18,952 nt of DNA from an uncultured Oxalobacteraceae bacterium (GTDB taxonomy: Bacteria; Pseudomonadota; Gammaproteobacteria; Burkholderiales; Burkholderiaceae), in assembly GCA_946478765.1 (NCBI GenBank), contig CAMLDH010000036.1, positions 1 through 18,952 on the forward strand, in the 5' to 3' direction. Both the position numbers and the translations under genes were made by a program. Shown here piece after piece: positions 1 to 7,205 of the stretch. Each line of letters begins with the position of its first letter. Position 1 is the first letter of the stretch. Under the pieces are notes generated by a model. That model ran no database searches and had not been told where the DNA came from. It worked only from the letters and a program-made list of their open reading frames with translations.

Positions 1-74
1 GCATAGCTCGCTATGCGGCCGCCTCACCCTTGCCAGTCGAAAAAACCATGGATTTGCCTGATGCGGTACTAGCA

Positions 75-112
75 ATTAAAAAAGCCGCTTCGGCTTTTGG
101 CGGAAGCGGCTT
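75..112 (-). terminator. Intrinsic terminator of the gltIJKL operon
   Basis: On the minus strand a 10-bp perfect stem (plus-strand arms 82-91 and 103-112, AAGCCGCTTC/GAAGCGGCTT) is followed directly by a run of about seven T, 20 bases after the gltL stop. The inner arm can instead pair with 92-98 to form a shorter 7-bp stem (AAAGCCG/CGGCTTT) that ends at the same T tract. Either fold gives a standard rho-independent terminator. Confidence 0.9.
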
Positions 113-131
113 CGACTCATCGCAAAAACAA

Positions 132-860
132 TCAATGCGTAATGATTTTCGCCAAAAAATCACGCGCACGCTCGGAGCGCGGCGAACCGAAAAAATCTTC
201 CTTGGTGCAATCTTCGATGATCGCGCCCTTGTCCATGAAGATCACGCGGTTCGCGACCTTTCTGGCAAAACCCATCTCATGCGTAACCACCATCATGGTC
301 ATGCCTTCCTGCGCCAGACCCACCATCACGTCCAGCACCTCGTTGATCATTTCCGGGTCGAGTGCAGACGTCGGCTCATCGAACAGCATCGCAATCGGGT
401 CCATCGACAGCGCGCGCGCGATTGCCACACGTTGCTGCTGCCCTCCGGACAATTGGCCGGGGAACTTGTCTTTCTGTGCAATCAGGCCCACGCGATCCAG
501 ATATTTAAGGCCCTTTTCGGATGCCTCATCCATGCTGCGGCCGAGTACCTTGACTTGGCCGATGGTCAGGTTTTCGCGGATCGACAGATGGGGAAACAGT
601 TCGAAATTCTGGAACACCATGCCGATGCGCGCGCGCAGTTTGGACAGGTTGGTTTTCGGGTCGCCGACCGAAATATTGTCAACCGTGATAGTGCCCTTCT
701 GAAATGGTTCCAGTCCGTTGACGGTTTTGATCAAGGTCGATTTTCCTGAACCGGACGGGCCGCAGACTACAACCACATCGCCTTTGGCGACACTGGTGGT
801 GCAGTCGGTCAACACCTGGAAGCTGCCGTACCATTTGCTGACGTTATTAAGTTCTATCAT
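132..860 (-). CDS. gltL: Glutamate/aspartate ABC transporter ATP-binding protein GltL
   Basis: This is the cytoplasmic ATPase that powers import of glutamate/aspartate through the GltJK channel. The 242-residue length matches the polar amino-acid uptake ATPase family (GltL/GlnQ, about 240). Visible motifs are Walker [10 protein letters not shown] near residues 34-42, the ABC signature [14 protein letters not shown], Walker [13 protein letters not shown], and the switch histidine in VVTHEMGFA. The start ATG at 860 is preceded by AGGAG at good spacing. It is the last gene of the operon, separated from gltK by 89 bases that hold a REP-like palindrome, and is followed by a strong terminator. The family assignment is secure; the exact substrate rests on the accompanying gltI. 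Confidence 0.96.
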   Translation of the reverse strand: MIELNNVSKWYGSFQVLTDCTTSVAKGDVVVVCGPSGSGKSTLIKTVNGLEPFQKGTITVDNISVGDPKTNLSKLRARIGMVFQNFELFPHLSIRENLTIGQVKVLGRSMDEASEKGLKYLDRVGLIAQKDKFPGQLSGGQQQRVAIARALSMDPIAMLFDEPTSALDPEMINEVLDVMVGLAQEGMTMMVVTHEMGFARKVANRVIFMDKGAIIEDCTKEDFFGSPRSERARDFLAKIITH

Positions 861-909
861 TTTTTCTCCTGGATTCTGTTCTTTGCTTGCTGTTCTTTTC
901 TTTTGCGAC

Positions 910-937
910 CGCCCTCTCCCGCTCGCGGCAGAGGGCG
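910..937. repeat. REP-like GC-rich palindrome between gltK and gltL
   Basis: The arms CGCCCTCT (910-917) and AGAGGGCG (930-937) pair perfectly. After one C/C mismatch an inner CCGC/GCGG stem follows, with a TC apex. This looks like the CCCTCTCCCGC-type extragenic palindromes scattered in many proteobacterial genomes. No T tract follows on either strand, so it is not a canonical terminator. As an RNA hairpin it could stabilise the upstream gltIJK message or reduce gltL expression, which is inference. Confidence 0.7.
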
Positions 938-949
938 AACTACTAGGGC

Positions 950-1636
950 TTATCTAATGATGGCGACTTTTTGCTGCAGTCGCTTCACCAAGACAGACAG
1001 CCCGAAGCACAGCACGAAATAGACGACCGCGACAAACAGATACATCTCGATCAAGCGGCCGTCGCGCTGCGCGACCTTGGAGGCGGCGCCGACGAAATCG
1101 GTAATCGACAGCACATACACCAGCGACACGTCCTGAAACAGCACGATGGTTTGCGTCAGCAGTACCGGAATCATGTTGCGGAATGCCTGCGGCAACACGA
1201 TATGGCCCATGGTCTGCCAATAATTCATGCCGAGTGCATAACCGGCCCATACCTGTCCGCGCGGAATCGACTGGATACCGGCGCGCATGATTTCGCAATA
1301 GTATGCCGCTTCGAACAAAATGAAGGTGATTAGTGACGACGAGAATGCGCCCACCTTGATCGGTTCGCTGGCGCCGATCATCCATGCGCCGATATACGGC
1401 ACCAGGAAGTAGAACCAGAAAATCACCAACACCAGCGGCATCGAGCGGATCAGGTTCACATAACTGGTCGCGAAAAATGAAACCGCCTTGATGCTGGACA
1501 AACGCATCATTGCCAGCAAGGTACCGAGGATAATGCCACCGACCATCGCCAGCCCGGTGAGTTCCAGCGTAAACGACATGCCGGTTTGAAACAGGTAAAC
1601 CCATGAGCGCTGAATGACATCGAAATCGAAATTCAT
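950..1636 (-). CDS. gltK: Glutamate/aspartate ABC transporter permease GltK
   Basis: This is one of the two inner-membrane channel subunits of the glutamate/aspartate importer (HisMQ family). The chosen start is the ATG at 1636, giving 228 residues ([12 protein letters not shown]...), because GGAGG at 1650-1646 lies 9 bases upstream. A TTG at 1642 would sit too close to that site. The sequence shows an N-terminal membrane segment after about residue 15, hydrophobic segments throughout, and the cytoplasmic EAA-type coupling loop ([18 protein letters not shown]) that docks on GltL. Only 2 bases separate the gltJ stop from this start, so the two permeases are translationally linked. Confidence 0.95.
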   Translation of the reverse strand: MNFDFDVIQRSWVYLFQTGMSFTLELTGLAMVGGIILGTLLAMMRLSSIKAVSFFATSYVNLIRSMPLVLVIFWFYFLVPYIGAWMIGASEPIKVGAFSSSLITFILFEAAYYCEIMRAGIQSIPRGQVWAGYALGMNYWQTMGHIVLPQAFRNMIPVLLTQTIVLFQDVSLVYVLSITDFVGAASKVAQRDGRLIEMYLFVAVVYFVLCFGLSVLVKRLQQKVAIIR

Positions 1637-1638
1637 GA

Positions 1639-2391
1639 TCAATGTCCTCCCGTGCTGGTAGCGCCGGAAGTGATGTAGCCGGGGATAGCGACTTTCGCTT
1701 CGATGAAGCGCATCAGGTTGACCACGACGATATTGACCACGATATAGATGATAGTCGCCGCAGTGAATGCCTCAAACACCTGGAACGAGAATTCCTGCAT
1801 CGAGCGCGCGCGCGCGGTCAGCTCCATCAGACCGATGGTTAATGCCACCGAACTATTCTTGATGATGTTCAGGAATTCACTGGTGAGCGGCGGGATAACG
1901 ATGCGAAATGCCATCGGCAGCAATACGTAGCGATAGGTTTGCGGCAAGGTCAGACCGAGCGCGGTGCCGGCCATTTTCTGGCCGCGCGGCAGTGCGTGGA
2001 TACCGGCCGATACCTGTACCGCAACCCGTGACGAAGTGAAAAACCCCAGACAGATGACTGCGGTAATAAATGACGCATTCGGCAACGCCTTCAACCAGTC
2101 GCCCATACTTGCCGGCATAAGTTCCGGCATCACGAAATACCACAGGAACATTTGCACCAATAGCGGGATGTTGCGAAACAATTCAACATAGCCGTTGGCA
2201 AAGCGTGCCGCCCACTTGTTCGGCATGGTGCGTATGGTGCCGATCAGCGCGCCCAAAAACAGCGCCATGATCCAGGCCGACAAGGCGGTCGCCAGCGTCC
2301 ATATCAGACCCGACCACAAGGTGTCCATGTATGTGCCCATCCCGTCGGGAGACGCCTCCCAGAAGATGCGCCAGTTCCAGTTGTAATTCAT
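1639..2391 (-). CDS. gltJ: Glutamate/aspartate ABC transporter permease GltJ
   Basis: This is the partner channel subunit of GltK. The reading frame is open further upstream, but the ATG at 2391 is preferred: it has GAGGCGAGGG just upstream, and it gives 250 residues beginning MNYNWNWRIF, matching GltJ proteins of about 246 residues that begin with a similar aromatic-rich segment. The EAA loop is clear (PRGQKMAGTALGLTLPQTYR, then YVLLPMAFR), as is the conserved VELFRNIPLLVQMF segment. The leader between gltI and this gene carries a terminator-like hairpin and a possible sigma-54 promoter, so gltJKL may be expressed separately from gltI. Confidence 0.95.
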   Translation of the reverse strand: MNYNWNWRIFWEASPDGMGTYMDTLWSGLIWTLATALSAWIMALFLGALIGTIRTMPNKWAARFANGYVELFRNIPLLVQMFLWYFVMPELMPASMGDWLKALPNASFITAVICLGFFTSSRVAVQVSAGIHALPRGQKMAGTALGLTLPQTYRYVLLPMAFRIVIPPLTSEFLNIIKNSSVALTIGLMELTARARSMQEFSFQVFEAFTAATIIYIVVNIVVVNLMRFIEAKVAIPGYITSGATSTGGH

Positions 2392-2501
2392 ATTGCCCTC
2401 GCCTCTTGATAGAGTCGTTTGATGTGATTCGCCGTCGAGCCGATGACCGACTGAACGGCATATAAAATTGGTGCGATGATTTGATTGTGCCTGTGCGGCG
2501 C

Positions 2502-2517
2502 AGCAATTTCTGTGCCG
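2502..2517 (-). promoter_or_regulatory. Possible sigma-54 promoter upstream of gltJ
   Basis: On the minus strand the sequence CGGCACAGAAATTGCT matches the RpoN -24/-12 consensus (TGGCAC, five bases, TTGCW) at every specified base except the first T. GG (2516-2515) and GC (2504-2503) have the obligatory 10-base gap. A start site about 12 bases further on would give a leader of roughly 100 bases before gltJ. The site lies just after the gltI terminator-like hairpin and within a 6-bp inverted repeat (2494-2499/2514-2519). No activator gene is visible nearby. Confidence 0.45.
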
Positions 2518-2548
2518 CAAAAGAAAACGGGAGGCAAACGCCCCCCGT
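2517..2548 (-). terminator. Terminator/attenuator hairpin between gltI and gltJ
   Basis: On the minus strand ACGGGGGG (2548-2541) pairs with CCTCCCGT (2534-2527), an 8-bp stem with one G-U pair and a six-base loop, followed by TTTTCTTTTG. It begins 22 bases after the gltI stop. Partial termination here would give the excess of binding protein over membrane components that is usual for ABC importers. Confidence 0.8.
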
Positions 2549-2569
2549 CTTGGCTACGGCAATATCAAA

Positions 2570-3481
2570 TTACTTTCCGCCATAAGCAGCCGGATCGCCG
2601 GAATCCGTCGGCTTGGCAATCGCGCGCTTCAACTGGTCAGTCAACGGCCAGTTCAGGCTGATGCCTTTCGGCGGGATGGGCGACTGGAACCATTTGGCAT
2701 AGATGCGGTTGATTTCACCGGATTTGAAAACGTTTTCAATCGCGGCATCGACCACTTTCTTGAACGCCGGATCGTCGCGGCGCATCATGATGCCGTACGG
2801 CTCAACCGACAACGCTTCTTTCGTGATCGAATAATCGCCCGGCGCCTTGGAGCTGGCGGCCAGCGATGCCAACAGGATGTCGTCCATCGCAAATGCCACT
2901 GCGCGGCCGGTTTCGACCATCAGGAAGGCTTCTGCATGATCCTTGGCGGTCATGATGTTCATGCCGAGGTTTTTTTCGGCATTCAATGCAGTCACTTGCT
3001 TCAGGTTCGAGGTGCCGGAGGTGGACACCAGCGTCTTGCCTTTCATGTCGGCCAGCGTATTGATGTTCGACGATTTTTTGGCTAGCAACCGGTTGGCGGT
3101 CACGAAGGTGGTCGGCGCGAATGCGACCTGCTTTTGACGTTCCAGATTGTTGGTGGTGGAGCCGCACTCCATATCGATCGTGCCGTTGGCCATCAGCGGT
3201 ATACGGGTAGCCGACGTCACCGGGTTCAACTTGACGTTCAACGCCGTTAGCCCGAGGTGCTTTTGAATCGCGGTTACCGCCTTCAGGCACAAATCAATCG
3301 AATACCCCTGATACGATTGTTTGTCATCCAGATAGGAGAACGGAATGGACGAATCGCGCACGCCCAGCGTGATACTGCCCGTCTCCTTGATCTTCTTCAG
3401 CGTGCCGGTTTCCTGTGCTTGCGCCACGGTTGCGACGACGCCTGCGGCGATCAGAACGGCGATGAGCTTCGATAATGTCAT
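2570..3481 (-). CDS. gltI: Glutamate/aspartate periplasmic binding protein GltI
   Basis: This is the periplasmic solute receptor that delivers glutamate/aspartate to GltJK. The 303-residue product has a Sec signal peptide: a basic start MTLSK, a hydrophobic core, and likely cleavage after AQA near residue 22. The mature part shows the GltI landmarks SSIPFSYLD, GYSIDLC, IDMECGSTTNNLERQKQVAF, LVSTSGTSN, AKDHAEAFLMVETGRAVAFAMDD and KWFQSPIPPKGISLN. The ATG at 3481 has GGAGA upstream at proper spacing. A 125-base gap separates it from the LysR gene. A weak TACACT box lies about 40 bases upstream, but I cannot pair it with a good -35 element. This protein is the best evidence for the operon's substrate. 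Confidence 0.96.
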   Translation of the reverse strand: MTLSKLIAVLIAAGVVATVAQAQETGTLKKIKETGSITLGVRDSSIPFSYLDDKQSYQGYSIDLCLKAVTAIQKHLGLTALNVKLNPVTSATRIPLMANGTIDMECGSTTNNLERQKQVAFAPTTFVTANRLLAKKSSNINTLADMKGKTLVSTSGTSNLKQVTALNAEKNLGMNIMTAKDHAEAFLMVETGRAVAFAMDDILLASLAASSKAPGDYSITKEALSVEPYGIMMRRDDPAFKKVVDAAIENVFKSGEINRIYAKWFQSPIPPKGISLNWPLTDQLKRAIAKPTDSGDPAAYGGK

Positions 3482-3606
3482 GATGTCTCCGGGAAAAATT
3501 AACCGACTTAGTGTACCAAAACCCTTGATTCAGAAATGGCTTTTCTCTTTTTACTCCACCTGTTTTACGAAAATTGATGCAATAACCGCATAGGGAATGT
3601 GCACCA

Positions 3607-4581
3607 TCACGTCTTGGAATTGGGTTCCTTGCGTCTACGGTTCTTGCCGCCGGCATCCGATTGCGCTTTGGCGATCAGATAATCCCACAGCCTTGCGACC
3701 ACTGGTTTGCCCGGCCGCTGCGTCGATGGGCGCTCGCGATACAAGCGGATTTCCATCGTCACTTCCCATTCCGGCTGGCCGCCGTCGGCCCGCGCCAGTT
3801 GCTTTTGCTTGACCTCGCGCGTGACCGCCGACTCCGGCAAAAAGACGATGCCGTGTCCTTCCAGCGCCATCATTTTCAAGCCTTCCGCCATATCGGTTTC
3901 ATAGCGTTTTTCAAGATGCAGCGGCCGCTTCGCATCGGACAGGATCAATTCCACCATGCGCCCCAAGTAGGCATTGGGGGTGTAGGACAAAAACGGTAAC
4001 GGGGATTTTACGGCACCCGGCAACAGCCGGTCCGGCGTGCCGCTCTTGTCGCAGCGTGCATACGCGCGCAATACCTCGGAACCGAGGACGATCATGTCGT
4101 AGCGGCTGGCGTCGAGTTGCACCGGCTGCCGCGGATGGTGATAGCACAACAGCAGATCGCAGCCGCCTTCGACGATGGTCATCACCGCGTCATGCACATT
4201 CAATGCAATCAGGCGCGTATTGAGCGCACCGAAGCCGGATTCGAGTTCCGTCATCCACTTCGGCATATAGGTGAGCGACAGCGTATGCGGCACCGCGAAG
4301 TCGACCGTGGTCTGCGCGGTCGGCCGCTTGCCGCGCAACAGTGCGCGGGCGTTGTTGATCTGGCCGAGCATTTCCATCGCCTGCTCATAGAACACTTCGC
4401 CGGCCGGCGTCAGGCGCGTCGGATACGACGTGCGGTCGATCAGGTCGGTGCCGAGCCACGCTTCCAGGGACTGGATGCGGCGCGAGAATGCGGGTTGCGT
4501 GACGTGACGCAGCTCCGCCGAACGGCTGAAACTGTGCGTTTCAGCCAACGAAATAAAATCTTCCAGCCATTTTGTTTCCAT
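3607..4581 (-). CDS. LysR-family regulator, HypT/YjiE-like
   Basis: This is a 324-residue LysR-type transcription factor. The N-terminal winged helix-turn-helix (about residues 1-62) reads METKWLEDFISL, SFSRSAELRHVTQPAFSRRI, then LEAWLGTDLIDR. The C-terminal effector domain contains LPFLSYTPNAYLGRMVELIL and MAEGLKMMALEGHGIVFLPESAV, which resemble the corresponding parts of E. coli HypT (YjiE), the hypochlorite-responsive regulator. That resemblance is from memory of the family, and a different ligand is quite possible. The basic tail (KNRRRKEPNSKT) is not part of the standard fold. The gene lies just upstream of gltI on the same strand, so control of the importer is plausible. No Shine-Dalgarno site precedes the ATG; the bases upstream belong to a palindromic element. 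Confidence 0.9.
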   Translation of the reverse strand: METKWLEDFISLAETHSFSRSAELRHVTQPAFSRRIQSLEAWLGTDLIDRTSYPTRLTPAGEVFYEQAMEMLGQINNARALLRGKRPTAQTTVDFAVPHTLSLTYMPKWMTELESGFGALNTRLIALNVHDAVMTIVEGGCDLLLCYHHPRQPVQLDASRYDMIVLGSEVLRAYARCDKSGTPDRLLPGAVKSPLPFLSYTPNAYLGRMVELILSDAKRPLHLEKRYETDMAEGLKMMALEGHGIVFLPESAVTREVKQKQLARADGGQPEWEVTMEIRLYRERPSTQRPGKPVVARLWDYLIAKAQSDAGGKNRRRKEPNSKT

Positions 4582-4583
4582 AC

Positions 4584-4702
4584 GCTAGTGTAGTGCTTCG
4601 CAATTGGTGGGACAAATAAAAGCGCTGGATTTTTGGCCAAACCAGGCGCACAAAGACGGGCTTTTATGTTCCGCCAATTGCGAAGCACACATTCAGCTAG
4701 TG
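4584..4702. repeat. MITE-like imperfect palindrome flanked by 7-bp direct repeats
   Basis: The outer arms GTGCTTCGCAATTGG (4593-4607) and its exact reverse complement (4674-4688) pair over 15 bp. Pairing resumes inward with few mismatches through GG, AC and TAAAAGC/GCTTTTA, which leaves an asymmetric centre. GCTAGTG occurs as a direct repeat at 4584-4590 and 4696-4702, but lies 2 bases from one arm and 7 from the other, so it is an imperfect candidate target duplication. There is no ORF inside. The element occupies the space between the exporter gene and the LysR start. It may be a small non-autonomous element or a large structured leader. Confidence 0.6.
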
Positions 4703-4766
4703 GAGTTCTGCGCCGGATGCAGAAAAGGCCTCCGCGGCACCGTCTTATTTTGGCGACACGCTGTGC

Positions 4767-6626
4767 TTACGCGAGCGCAGCCACTTCGCCCAACGCATCC
4801 GGGCCGGGTGACGCCAGGCCACTATCCTGCCTTGCCTGCTGACGCGCCCACATCTGCGCGTACGCGCCCTCGGCGGCCAGCAATTCACCATGCGTACCGC
4901 GTTCGACGATACGGCCATGATCGAGCACCAGAATCTGCGCTGCATCGGCAATCGTCGACAAGCGATGCGCAATGACCATGGTCGTGCGATTCTGCGCAAT
5001 CTCTTTCAACTGCGCCTGGATCGCCTGCTCGGCCTTGGAATCGAGCGCCGATGTCGCCTCGTCGAATATCAGAATCGCCGGATTCTTCAGCAGCGTTCTT
5101 GCAATGGCAACCCGTTGTTTTTCGCCACCCGACAGTTTCAATCCGCGCTCACCCACCATCGTTGCATAGCCATCCGGCAGGCTTTCGATAAAGTCGTGAA
5201 TGTAGGCCGATTTGGCGGCTGCAATGACTTCGCCCTTGCTTGCGCCCGGCTTGCCATACGCGATGTTGTATTCGATCGTGTCGTTGAACAGGACGGTATC
5301 TTGCGGCACGATGCCGATCGCCTTGCGCAGCGATGCTTGCGTCACGTCGCGCAAATCCTGGCCGTCGATCGTGATCGTTCCCGCGTTGATGTCATAAAAA
5401 CGAAACAGCAGCCGCGACAGCGTCGATTTGCCGGAACCGCTATGGCCCACCACGGCGGTCGTGGTGCCGGCGGGGATCGTGAAATCGACGTCGAACAGGA
5501 TCTGGCGCTTGGACTCGTAACTGAAATCGACATGCGAAAACCTGACTTCGGCGCCGCGTGCGGCCAGCGGTTGCGCATGCGGCGCATCGGCGATTTCACG
5601 ATGCTGATCCAGCAGCCCGAACAAGCGCTCCATGTCGGCCAGACTCTGCTTGATCTCGCGATAAATCACGCCGAGAAAATTCAATGGAATATACAACTGG
5701 ATCATGAATGCATTGACCAGCACCAGATCGCCCAGCGTCATCTTGCCGTCGATCACACCTTGCGTGGCGCGCCACAAGATCAGGGTGACGGCAATCGCGA
5801 TGATCATCGACTGGCCGGTATTCAATAGCGACAGCGAGGTCTGCGATTTTACCGCGGCGGCTTCATAGCGCTGCAGACCTTCATCGTAGCGCCGCGCTTC
5901 ATAGTCTTCGTTGCTGAAATATTTGACCGTCTCGTAGTTGATCAGGGAATCGATCGCCTTGGTATTGGCTTTCGAATCCAGATCGTTCATGGTGCGCCGG
6001 AAATGGGTGCGCCATTCGGTCACCGCGACCGTGAATCCGATGTAAATCACGAGTGCGGCAAAGGTAATAACCGAAAACCAGAGATCGTAATGCAGCACCA
6101 GATAGCCGATCACGAGCATGATCTCGACCAAGGTCGGCAGAATGCTGAACAAGGTGTAGGACACCAGCGACGAAATGCCGCGCGTGCCGCGTTCGATATC
6201 GCGGCTCATGCCGCCGGTCTGGCGATTGAGGTGGAAACGCAATGACAGCGCATGCAAATGGCGAAACACCTGCAGCGCAATGGTACGCACTGCGCGTTGC
6301 GTGACCTTGGCGAACACGAATTCGCGCAGCTCGGTAAACATCGTGGTGCACAATCGGAGCACGCCGTAGCCGATCAGTATGCCGAGCGGCAGCACCAGCA
6401 GCGCTTGCGGGTTGCGAGGCCCGATCGTCATGTGATCGATCAGCGCCTTCAACACGAGCGGCACGCCGACGTTGGCCAGCTTGGCGCCGATCAGAAAACA
6501 CAAGGCCAGCAGCACGCGCCATTTGTACGCCCATAGATACGGAAACAACGTCTTCAGGGTGGCCCAGTCGTTGCGGGTGCCCTGATTGGCAGCAGGTTCA
6601 GGAGAGGAAACGGGATGACGGCGCAT
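4767..6626 (-). CDS. Atm1-type ABC exporter (fused membrane and ATPase domains)
   Basis: This is a 619-residue half-transporter that should act as a homodimer in the inner membrane. The membrane domain covers about residues 30-330 and has the hallmarks of the Atm1/ABCB7/HMT1 group: FHLNRQTGGMSRDIERGTRG, then SLINYETVKYFSNEDYE. The ATPase domain follows, with Walker A GHSGSGKST near 393-401, signature LSGGEKQRVAIAR near 497, Walker B ILIFDEATSALD, and H-loop VIAHRLSTI. Relatives export glutathione-linked metals or sulfur compounds; the substrate here is inferred only from family. The ATG at 6626 lacks a clear Shine-Dalgarno site, but no better in-frame start exists before the first conserved segment. 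It is transcribed divergently from the thioesterase gene. Confidence 0.92.
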   Translation of the reverse strand: MRRHPVSSPEPAANQGTRNDWATLKTLFPYLWAYKWRVLLALCFLIGAKLANVGVPLVLKALIDHMTIGPRNPQALLVLPLGILIGYGVLRLCTTMFTELREFVFAKVTQRAVRTIALQVFRHLHALSLRFHLNRQTGGMSRDIERGTRGISSLVSYTLFSILPTLVEIMLVIGYLVLHYDLWFSVITFAALVIYIGFTVAVTEWRTHFRRTMNDLDSKANTKAIDSLINYETVKYFSNEDYEARRYDEGLQRYEAAAVKSQTSLSLLNTGQSMIIAIAVTLILWRATQGVIDGKMTLGDLVLVNAFMIQLYIPLNFLGVIYREIKQSLADMERLFGLLDQHREIADAPHAQPLAARGAEVRFSHVDFSYESKRQILFDVDFTIPAGTTTAVVGHSGSGKSTLSRLLFRFYDINAGTITIDGQDLRDVTQASLRKAIGIVPQDTVLFNDTIEYNIAYGKPGASKGEVIAAAKSAYIHDFIESLPDGYATMVGERGLKLSGGEKQRVAIARTLLKNPAILIFDEATSALDSKAEQAIQAQLKEIAQNRTTMVIAHRLSTIADAAQILVLDHGRIVERGTHGELLAAEGAYAQMWARQQARQDSGLASPGPDALGEVAALA

Positions 6627-6715
6627 AGGAAAATCGGCTTGGATCAGGATGATGGTTTATGCTTCAGCTGTAACGATTGTAGCGGTTTGAGAAATTTCAA
6701 GACGGAGAGATCAAA

Positions 6716-7126
6716 ATGACAAGCCCACATCACACCCAACTCCCCGAGGGCATGCCGCAACTGCGCGTGATGCCGATGCCGGCCGATGCGAACGTGCATG
6801 GCGACGTGTTCGGCGGCTGGATCATGGCACAGGTCGATATTGCCGGCTCCTTGCCGGCAGTGCGCCGCGCCAATGGCCGGGTCGCGACCATTGCGGTGAA
6901 TTCCTTTCTTTTCAAGCAACCGGTATTCGTCGGCGATCTTTTGTCGTTTTATGCAACCATTGTAAAAGTGGGCAATACCTCGATCACGGTCAATGTTGAA
7001 GTGTATGCCGAACGCAACCGTTTGCAGACGGAAACCGTCAAGGTAACGGAAGCGACATTGACCTATGTCGCCACCGGCGAAGATCGCAAGCCGCGGCAAT
7101 TGCCCGCGCTGGGCAAGCTCATTTGA
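6716..7126 (+). CDS. yciA: Acyl-CoA thioesterase, YciA-like hotdog fold
   Basis: This is a small cytoplasmic thioesterase (136 residues) that hydrolyses acyl-CoA to free acid and CoA. The family motif is clear: ADANVHGDVFGGWIMAQVD at residues 23-41, with Asp41 at the position of the catalytic aspartate, followed by the hotdog strands VNSFLFKQPVFVGDLLSFYATIV. The length matches YciA proteins of about 130 residues. The ATG at 6716 follows GGAGAGA at 6704-6710. The 89-base gap to the divergent exporter must contain promoters for both. With fadD nearby, a role in fatty acyl-CoA balance is plausible but not shown. Confidence 0.93.
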   Translation: MTSPHHTQLPEGMPQLRVMPMPADANVHGDVFGGWIMAQVDIAGSLPAVRRANGRVATIAVNSFLFKQPVFVGDLLSFYATIVKVGNTSITVNVEVYAERNRLQTETVKVTEATLTYVATGEDRKPRQLPALGKLI

Positions 7127-7205
7127 AACCTTGCGTCATGCCGGCGCTGATCAATGGAACGCTTGATGCATATGTGAGGATGTCGCCGCATTGAAAGATA
7201 TCCCT

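Noticed and set aside
2392..2520. N-terminal extension of gltJ (43 codons)
   Set aside because: The extension is not like any GltJ, contains the promoter-like region, and a well-placed ribosome-binding site precedes the internal ATG at 2391.
3482..3606. Sigma-54 site upstream of gltI
   Set aside because: I looked for GG-N10-GC with flanking consensus in this gap on the minus strand and found none.
4890..5828. 312-codon open frame on the plus strand
   Set aside because: It is antisense to the ATPase domain of the Atm1-type exporter, with no start context and no protein-like motifs.
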